A stretch of 64,000 nucleotides of DNA. It comes from Distichodus sexfasciatus. Its lineage: Eukaryota; Chordata; Actinopteri; Characiformes; Distichodontidae. The stretch lies in the NCBI GenBank assembly GCA_032718565.1, contig JAVGVS010000054.1, positions 954,812 through 1,018,811 of the forward strand. The letters run 5' to 3'. Numbering within the stretch: the stretch's first letter is position 1; each line of letters begins with the position of its first letter. The notes beneath the pieces were generated by a model. That model was not told where the DNA came from. It did no database searches and saw only the letters and a program-made list of their open reading frames with translations. The translations under genes and the position numbers were made by a program. Shown piece by piece: positions 57,673 to 64,000 of this stretch.

Positions 57673-58165
57673 AATTGGCTGATGCCGATTTCCAATATTT
57701 TTATGATGGCATCTACCGATAAATGCGATAAATACCGATAAAAGTTGAGGCGTAAAGACAAGATATTTTTCTCCTCAGAGTTCCACTGTGCACTCAGAAT
57801 TTTGGCACAAAATTAACGCCTAGTTCTGACAATTGTAATACAGTGCCAAAGTAAAGCGGGCGTGAAAACAGAGTTGCGTGAGGGCGTAGCATTTTAAGAT
57901 GAAGTCACTTCCCTCCCTATGTGGTGTACCAAGTCAAATAGGGTGTGACTCTCCATGTGCACTATCTAGTGCGTAGAGAGCCACTAAGCTACAACCCCAG
58001 CTATTTTCTGAGATGCATACTATTGCATAGAAAAGTATGAGAGCAGTGCCTTACCTTCTATACTATTAAGTGCGGTAGTACTCGGCTTGGGACACAACCC
58101 ATGTGCGAGCTCACATTCGCAAAGTGAGGCGAACACGCAAATTAGTTAATTAAAATTTTTCAATA
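57665..58165 (-). mobile_element. Family H (hAT-like) relic, reverse copy
   Basis: Motifs GATGCCGATTTCCAATATTT, GTGCACTCAGAATTTTGGCA and CTATCTAGTGCGTAGAGAGC are complements of sequences in the 16292 copy. The far end, near 58165, is lost. Confidence 0.65.
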
Positions 58166-58838
58166 ATGTATGCAAATATCGTAACAGCAGTCAAATGGAG
58201 AAAACTACGACCAGAAACATGTACAATAATGTTACAACCAGGCCAAGAGTTACCACGAAGAGTCTAGGGTTGCCATGACGAAAGAAAACTCCCCCAGGGT
58301 TGCTATGGTGATGATCTTTCGAGAGGTTAATAGCGGCGTGTGTGCTGGGAAACAAACCTGCACCGGAGCGTTGGAGTTCTGATGAGGTTGAGGTGACACA
58401 CACACACACGCTCTAACACACTGCACATCAGGGTTAACCACTTGAATAGACAGCGTTCCACACACTCTGACCCCCTGCCTGAGTCCCAGTGTGGTGAGTG
58501 TTACGGTTTGGATCAGAGCGCAGACTGGCACACCAGCACCGTGTTTGTTTTTCATCCATTAATGCGGCTGGATTTGGCAGAACGGAGCTGAAGTATCTGA
58601 GTCTGGTCCAGCTGGCGTTCTGGGGCTAGTGTGTGTGGAGGAGATGAACTGCTGTGTGTGGTTTTAGGGCGCGTCCAAATATTGATAATTTGTAATATAG
58701 ATCTGACCACAACGAGTGTGTGTGTGTGTGCGCGTGTGTGGGCGTGTCTTGGCGTGTATGCGTGCGTGTGTGTGTGTGTGTATGTGTGTGCAGCAGCTAC
58801 ATTTCATTACGTTATGCCTTATATGCTCGCCATTCTGC
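58166..58838. other. Unassigned, with two RFX-like sites and a GT repeat
   Basis: GTTGCCATGACG at 58269 and GTTGCTATGGTGATG at 58299 resemble RFX half-sites. (GT)n at 58717-58740 and 58765-58790. Minus-strand frames of 72 and 101 codons are unrecognised. Confidence 0.4.
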
Positions 58839-58890
<52 letters not shown>

Positions 58891-59036
58891 TCACTCTTCT
58901 CTCTCTCCCTCTCTCCCCCTCTCTCTCTCTCTCTCCCTCCCCTCTCTCTCTCTCTCTCTCTCTCTCGCTCTCTCTCTCTCCCCTCTCTCCCTCTCTCTCT
59001 CTCTCTCCCCTCTCTCCCTCTTTCTCTCTCTCTCTC

Positions 59037-59078
<42 letters not shown>

Positions 59079-59273
59079 TCTCTCTCTCTCTCCCTCTCTC
59101 TCCCTCCCCTCTCTCTCCCTCCCCCTCTCTCTCCTCTCTCTCTCTCTCCCTCCCTCTCTCTCTCTCTCCCCCTCTCCCTCTCTCTCTCCCTCTTTTGTCT
59201 TCTCCTCTGTGTATGTGTGTGTGTATCTGTATGTGTGTGTGTGTGTATCTGTATGTGTGTGTGAGTGTTTGTG
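58839..59273. repeat. CT-rich tract followed by a GT array
   Basis: About 350 bases of (CT)n with CCCTCTCTC units to 59190, then TGTGTGTATCTGTA units to 59273. Frames up to 247 codons on either strand are repeat artefacts. Confidence 0.95.
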
Positions 59274-60085
59274 TGCTGCTGCAGGGAGTTGCACGTGTTG
59301 TGATACAGCTGCTGGGTTTTATATGTATGAATAAGGCTAATAACGCACACTGCGCTCCACGTTCGGGTGTGTGATGAATATTAGCATTAGATCCATCAGT
59401 CCTCTGTGCGTGTCTCTCTGCACGTGGCTCTCAGCTTTGACACACACCAGACCTGTGTCTGTAAACAAACACACACACCATAAGGAGGAGCATAAATTCA
59501 GCATCCTTGAACCCCTCAGCAGAACCATTCATCCATCCATCCTTCCATCATCCATTCATCCATGCATCATCTTTTCCCCATAAACTTTCCGCAGAAAGTG
59601 TTTATTAGCATAATTAAATCGATCTGATGCCTGTAAAATCACCGGGACTGGCCGCTAATGTCCCGGGTGTGATGCGTAGTCTGTGTGTGTGTGTGTGTGT
59701 GTGTGTAGAAGACTGACTTAGCGTGCCCAGCCCTTGAAACTCTTAAAAAGGCTGCGCATGTCGCAGTGAGGGCGCTCACAGGAGACCTCATCACCGCCTC
59801 CTGTACTGGCGGCGCCAGTCAGGCCCCACGGTCCCACAGTGTGGGGCCGGCAGAGCAGAAACACCATCAGTCTCCCACTGACACAGCGATGCGGCATAGC
59901 CTTTGTACACTTCCCCAGGGCGCAGGAGCGAAATACACACATTAAAAAAAGTGATTTTTGATTGTCACCTCAACAACCTTGGCAACAATGTTTGGAAAGC
60001 GCCCTGCGTGGACAGGGGATGTGGGGTTCAAATCAGCTCTAACCTACTGTAGAAGACTGTCTCTCCATTCTGCAAGTGTAATTCT
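59274..60085. other. No gene recognised
   Basis: CATC-rich at 59529-59572 and (GT)n at 59682-59706. A 74-codon minus frame (59718-59942) has no recognisable domain. Confidence 0.5.
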
Positions 60086-60195
60086 TGGCAGTTGGTTGTG
60101 TAACGGTTAGACAGTCTACCCTGTGATCAGAAGGTTGTCGGCTCAGGTGCCAGACCGGTAAAGGTACTTACAAGCAAGGTACCATCCCTAAGCAA
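60086..60195 (+). mobile_element. SINE family A, 5' part
   Basis: TTGGCAGTTGGTTGTGTAAC, GGTAAAGGTACTTACAAGC. Start of a four-copy cluster. Confidence 0.78.
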
Positions 60196-60422
60196 TGCGA
60201 ACACGCCACAGCATGGTACACATTGAACCACAATGAAATGTGACCTCTTCATTTGACCCATGCGTGAAGGAGTAGTGGGTAGCTGACACGGGCAACATCT
60301 GGGGAGCAATTAGCAGGAACTGCAGCTTTGCTCATAGTACCTCTCAGTAATACCTTACAGGTCCGAGGATTGAATCGATGACCTTCTGACTTCTTCCGAT
60401 TACACACAAGCTACCCCAACTA
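60196..60422 (-). mobile_element. SINE family A, reverse, diverged
   Basis: CGAACACGCCACAGCATGG to AAGCTACCCCAACT, with indels in the body. Confidence 0.75.
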
Positions 60423-60444
60423 AGAACCTATCTCTTTCCTCCCG

Positions 60445-60572
60445 TGGGCAGCTTCTTGGGGCCGGTGCGCCATAAATTACCTCAGTAAGGCCTGCTTACT
60501 GGTCTGGGACTCGAACCAGTGACATTCTGATCATGGAGCCAACTTCCTAACCGTTACACTACCAACTGCCAA
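60445..60572 (-). mobile_element. SINE family A, reverse 5' half
   Basis: GGGCAGCTTCTTGGGGCCGG to CACTACCAACTGCC; the same orientation as the preceding copy. Confidence 0.7.
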
Positions 60573-60653
60573 CTCAGTTGTTTAAGGCAAGAATTACTGA
60601 TTTTGAAGTGCAGCTAGCCCGGCTTTATAAGTATTGATAAACACCTACTGTGA

Positions 60654-60892
60654 TAGTGAGTGATTATTTATCATTGTGAACACTGCACACAGTGCACCAC
60701 AACCAAATGTGAGCTCTGCGTTTGTCCCATCTGTGAAGGAGCAGTGAGCAGCTTTTTGGCAGCACCCAGGGAGCAGTGTTTGGAGGGACGGTGCCTTGCT
60801 CGCCAGGTACCTCAGTGGTACCTTTGCCAGTCAGGGATTCAAACCGGCGACCCTCTGATCACAGAGGCGAACTCCCTAACCGTTGTGATGCC
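60654..60892 (-). mobile_element. SINE family A, reverse, almost full length
   Basis: TAGTGAGTGATTATTTATCA to GCGAACTCCCTAACCGTTG. Confidence 0.85.
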
Positions 60893-60924
60893 CACTGTGT
60901 TGGTAAACATAAGAGTATGAATCC

Positions 60925-61045
60925 CTGAAAAGCCTTAAATCACTGTTGGGCCCTTGAGCAAGACCCTAAAGGCCAAACCTTAAAGTCGATCCAGATTTTC
61001 GCTGTAAATAAGAAATGGAAGTCACTCTGGATGAAAGCATCTGTT
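60925..61045 (+). mobile_element. tRNA-derived repeat, 3' part
   Basis: TTGGGCCCTTGAGCAAGACC and TCTGGATGAAAGCATCTG match the body and tail of the 18470 type. Confidence 0.55.
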
Positions 61046-61825
61046 GAGCAGCAGCACCACCAGTGCAGTGGAACACCTGTGACAACAGAGTTGAGGGAAA
61101 CACGGTTCCTGAGCTGTCAACAAGTTCAGAAAAAAAATAAGAGCGGTGCATTTGCAATATAAAAATGAAAACATTTCGCCTTTAAAATTTTTATTCCAAG
61201 CCAAAAACAGAAAATGGGATGTCAAGTAAACAGCAAATAAATGTAGTGCTTGTCTGTACAACCTGACCATTTATTGCTTGAAATTTCTTCAAAGACGCTG
61301 TCCGTGTCTGATTAGAAGTGATTGCCGCGAAGTCTCCCCATAACAAGGCGCTTTCATTACGCTGCTGTAATTTTATGGCTGCTTTTGAGGATATAACTGA
61401 GTTATGTAAAATAGCCTCATTGCAACATTCCACCTCCCAAGTTTTTGGCATCATATTTTCTTGTTTTGACAATCTTATGTATGCATATGTGGTAGTGTGG
61501 TACCTCTTTTCATGGAGGCTTTATACACAAAGACTGCATTTGGGCACCTATTGGACTTCATTTAGCAGAGCTTTAATTCATCAGTGTCCAAAAATAATGT
61601 AATATTTTGAGTTTAGCTTAATGTACATTATTTTTATATTTTGGGATGATTCAAAGTATCTGTATCCTAGAATTTATGTATTGGGAATATGCCTTGAATA
61701 ACAAATATTGTGAACAAAGCACATCGCTTCAAAAACAGCTTGAACTGTTCTCTTTTATTTTCTCTTTTCTGTCAGATTTGTCTTTTCTGACAATACTTTT
61801 AGCGTGCCCGGATAAAAAAGGCGAT
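61046..61825. other. No gene or repeat recognised
   Basis: Overlapping frames up to 94 codons on both strands at 61022-61602; none shows a domain. Confidence 0.45.
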
Positions 61826-61890
61826 TAGGGAGTTAGACCCTGTGATCGGAATGTCGCTGGTTCAAGTCCAGGACCAGTAAAGGTAGCACT
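61826..61890 (+). mobile_element. SINE family A, head fragment
   Basis: GGGAGTTAGACCCTGTGATC, GGTTCAAGTCC, GACCAGTAAAGGTAGCACT. Confidence 0.7.
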
Positions 61891-61979
61891 CCGCTCCAGA
61901 TCTTCATTCCCAGTCTTTACGTCAACCCGTAATTTCCAGATCGAGTTCACCTGCGTTCTAGCCTCACTCTCTCTATATT

Positions 61980-62190
61980 TGAGGCAGTTAGTAGCACAAC
62001 GATTAGGCAGTTAGCCTCGTGATCAAAAGGTCGCCGTTTCAAATCCCGGACTGGTAAACCTACCACTGAGGTACTTATGAGCAAGGAACCGTCCTCAAGC
62101 AGTTGCCCACCGCTCCTTCATGGATGGGTCACATGAAGAAGTCACTTTTCATTGTGGTGCATTTTGTGCCGTGCTGTTCTGTGGTCACAT
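61980..62190 (+). mobile_element. SINE family A, nearly full length
   Basis: TTGAGGCAGTTAGTAGCAC head, TTTCAAATCCCGGAC, body to GCTGTTCTGTGG. Confidence 0.8.
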
Positions 62191-62949
62191 TACTGTGGTT
62201 CTGTGGTTCACTTTAATTTATTTTATTGTGTGTGATTGTGTGACTGTGTGTGTTCTAAACCTTTTGTCCGTGAACCTCTGTGCCTAATGTCCATGTGTGA
62301 GAAAGGAGGGAGGGAGATGTGGCTGCACTCTTCTCTCTGTTCTGATAGCTCTCCCAGATGCAGCCAAATGTGGTGGGGGCCATGGCGCTGATGTGTATGT
62401 TTGTTCCTGCTGTCACTTTTAGCAGACGACCTTGTCCTGTCTCACCTGGCTGCCAAAGCACACCACCTTTTACTGTAAATCCATTCTGCACCTCGGCTCC
62501 AGCAGTAACGCCATGCAGCACCCTGTAAGAGATTATGTGGTTGAGCTTTTGCCAGTGAAACATGATCGAATCCAATAATTACCAGTAAGATGTACTGACG
62601 GTATGGCTGTAATTGATACTGTATATTTAGTAATTGTAAACACAGCCGTGTAATTGCAAATGTCGTTCTGCGTTCACCCATCACGTGACGATTGTGGTGC
62701 TGTAGGGCGTTCCTCTTTCCCACATCCCCTAAACACGGAGGAGTCCTTAGAAACCAAAAACCCTTCGATATCAATATTTTGGAAATGTTAAGTAGGCACA
62801 GAGGCACATGTTGCATATATATGAGATTAATACATACATTCAGTTGCAGATCCACGTCCAGTGATGGAGTGTTGGTGTAGTACCAGCTAACAAGCCATGT
62901 CCTGTGACATGCAAACATAGGATTTGGGAACCTAGGTAACTTTAGAGGA
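62191..62949. other. Repeat-poor segment with the longest non-repetitive open frame
   Basis: A 158-codon minus-strand frame (62442-62918) overlaps a 106-codon one (62255-62575). Neither has a domain I recognise. An acceptor-like CTCTTACAG lies on the minus strand near 62522-62530, with AAAAGGTGG downstream. Confidence 0.35.
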
Positions 62950-63264
62950 CATTTTGTGACCGGAGACTATCCCGGCAAATTACAGGGCACAAGTCAGCGA
63001 CCAACCCTGGGCAGGCGCCAACACACCGCAGGGCACACACACTCACACACACATTCACACCCTACTGTAGCAATTTAGAGTCTTCAGTCAACCTATAGCA
63101 TGCCCTTTGGACTGTGGGAGAAGCGAACGCAGCGGAGAAGCACGCAAGCAGGGAGAGCATGCAAACTCCGCACAGAAAGGCCCTACGGCGTCCCCAGGAG
63201 TTCAAACCCAGGACCTTCTCACTGTGAGGCAACAGCGTTACCCACTGCGCCACCGTGCCACCCC
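62950..63264 (-). mobile_element. DANA-like SINE, family B, tail lost
   Basis: GGGCAGGCGCCAACACACC, AACCTATAGCATGCCCTTTG, AGCATGCAAACTCCGCACAG, CACTGCGCCACCGTGCCACC. A 115-codon minus frame across it is incidental. Confidence 0.83.
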
Positions 63265-63516
63265 TTTTGTGGATACATGTAAACAAGTAAAACAATTTTC
63301 TTAAAAGGGTGACATGTTTAGTTCTGTTGTGCAGGTGCCTTAAATACCTTACATTTCTTACATACCACAAGTGACTATGATAACCATGAAGAAGGCTACT
63401 GTATCGCAATCCACACTAGGCATGTTGCCTGCTGTTCACTGACTGAAAAAAAACCTGACGCAGACAAGCGGTAAACATTCGAGTTTGGAATCATTTTGTG
63501 TTCTAGTGTGTGCAGA

Positions 63517-63695
63517 GATTTTTTAAAACTGAATGCCCTATAAATGCAATTAAAAAAACTAAACATATTTAAAGAATATACAATTATAAAAAATATCCGC
63601 ATACCTGTAAACAGATTTTTTTTTTAACCGAATGTCGTGTAAACACAATTCAAAAAATAAACATAAAAAATATCCGCATACATGTAAACAGGCCC
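63517..63695. repeat. Imperfect tandem duplication with ATCCGCATAC ends
   Basis: Two units of about 80-95 bases (63517-63612, 63613-63695). Each has a T-run, AACTGAATG or AACCGAATG, ACAATT or GCAATT, and ends AAATATCCGCATAC then TGTAAACAG. Probably the end of a transposable element. Confidence 0.6.
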
Positions 63696-64000
63696 TAAGA
63701 ATGGTACAGACTAGGGGTGGATTTGATGCCAGTGCCGATTATTTTAAATCAAAGGCGACCAATAATATTATTGTCTTAATTTGTCTTGCGGTAAAAATGA
63801 AATTTAGTGGTAACATTTTGTCAAATGCTTACATTTTCATTGAAATGCCCTTCAGCATATGTTTAATATGAGAACGTTGCATAATTTTCTTAATTTAAAA
63901 AGTGCCTGAATGCCGTTTTTTTATTACCCTCAGCCTTCAGTGCTGATAAGTTAAACTTGTCTAAAAATTGTTGACTCATACAGAGAGAGATGAATTTATC
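63696..64000. other. No gene recognised
   Basis: AT-rich. ACTAGGGGTGGATTTGATGC near 63712 resembles a transposon end. Nothing more is visible before the window ends. Confidence 0.4.

Noticed and set aside
58631..59374. Frames of 160-247 codons on both strands
   Set aside because: Produced by CT and GT microsatellites.
55493..64000. Next Kv4 exon (ARLARI-type sequence)
   Set aside because: Looked for by eye on the plus strand and not found; it is probably beyond the window, though a short exon could have been missed.

Overview
This window looks like non-coding DNA from a ray-finned fish, most probably lying almost entirely inside introns of one voltage-gated potassium channel gene. The only protein-coding sequence I can defend is a single 169-base exon at 55324-55492 (+). 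It encodes the end of the pore loop, the S6 helix with its PVP hinge, and the start of the cytoplasmic C-terminus of a Kv4 (Shal, KCND) channel. From memory, Kv4 genes interrupt the pore loop within the GYGD selectivity filter, and the large first intron of KCND2 and KCND3 is very long. If so, about 55 kb upstream is intron 1 and the 8.5 kb downstream is the next intron. I found no other exon, RNA gene or promoter.

The fish assignment rests on repeat content: Tc1-type transposase remains, tRNA-derived SINEs with a tail of ATGAATGA units, many hAT-like non-autonomous elements and long simple repeats. An otophysan (catfish or characin-like) fish is my guess for the narrower group; the sequence does not prove it.

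Layout. 1-7 kb: a deleted Tc1 element, a 570-bp terminal-inverted-repeat element (family M), a 440-bp element (family P), a fourfold foldback repeat and old SINEs. 7-10 kb: GT, CT, ATG and AAT microsatellites. 10-19 kb: a SINE cluster, two more family M elements, a 232-bp near-perfect palindrome and relics of a family here called H. 19-35 kb: a 580-bp CT tract, nested elements, SINEs and several stretches without recognisable repeats. 35-50 kb: three hAT-like elements bounded by 8-bp target duplications (40771-41442, 43403-44328, 47470-48342) and more SINEs. 50-54 kb: CA and GATA repeats. 54.8-56.4 kb: a 455-bp pyrimidine tract, the Kv4 exon, and an AT-rich degenerate tandem array. 56-64 kb: simple repeats, SINEs and a few unassigned segments.

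The commonest repeat is a tRNA-derived SINE (family A below), with roughly thirty copies or fragments on both strands. It begins with a tRNA-like head carrying a B-box-like GGTTCAAATCC, then a body with GGTAAAGGTACCACTGAGG, and ends near CAATGACAAATAATCACTC. Family B is a DANA-like SINE. Family C is a third tRNA-derived repeat. All family letters are my own labels. Element boundaries were read by eye and may be off by several bases.
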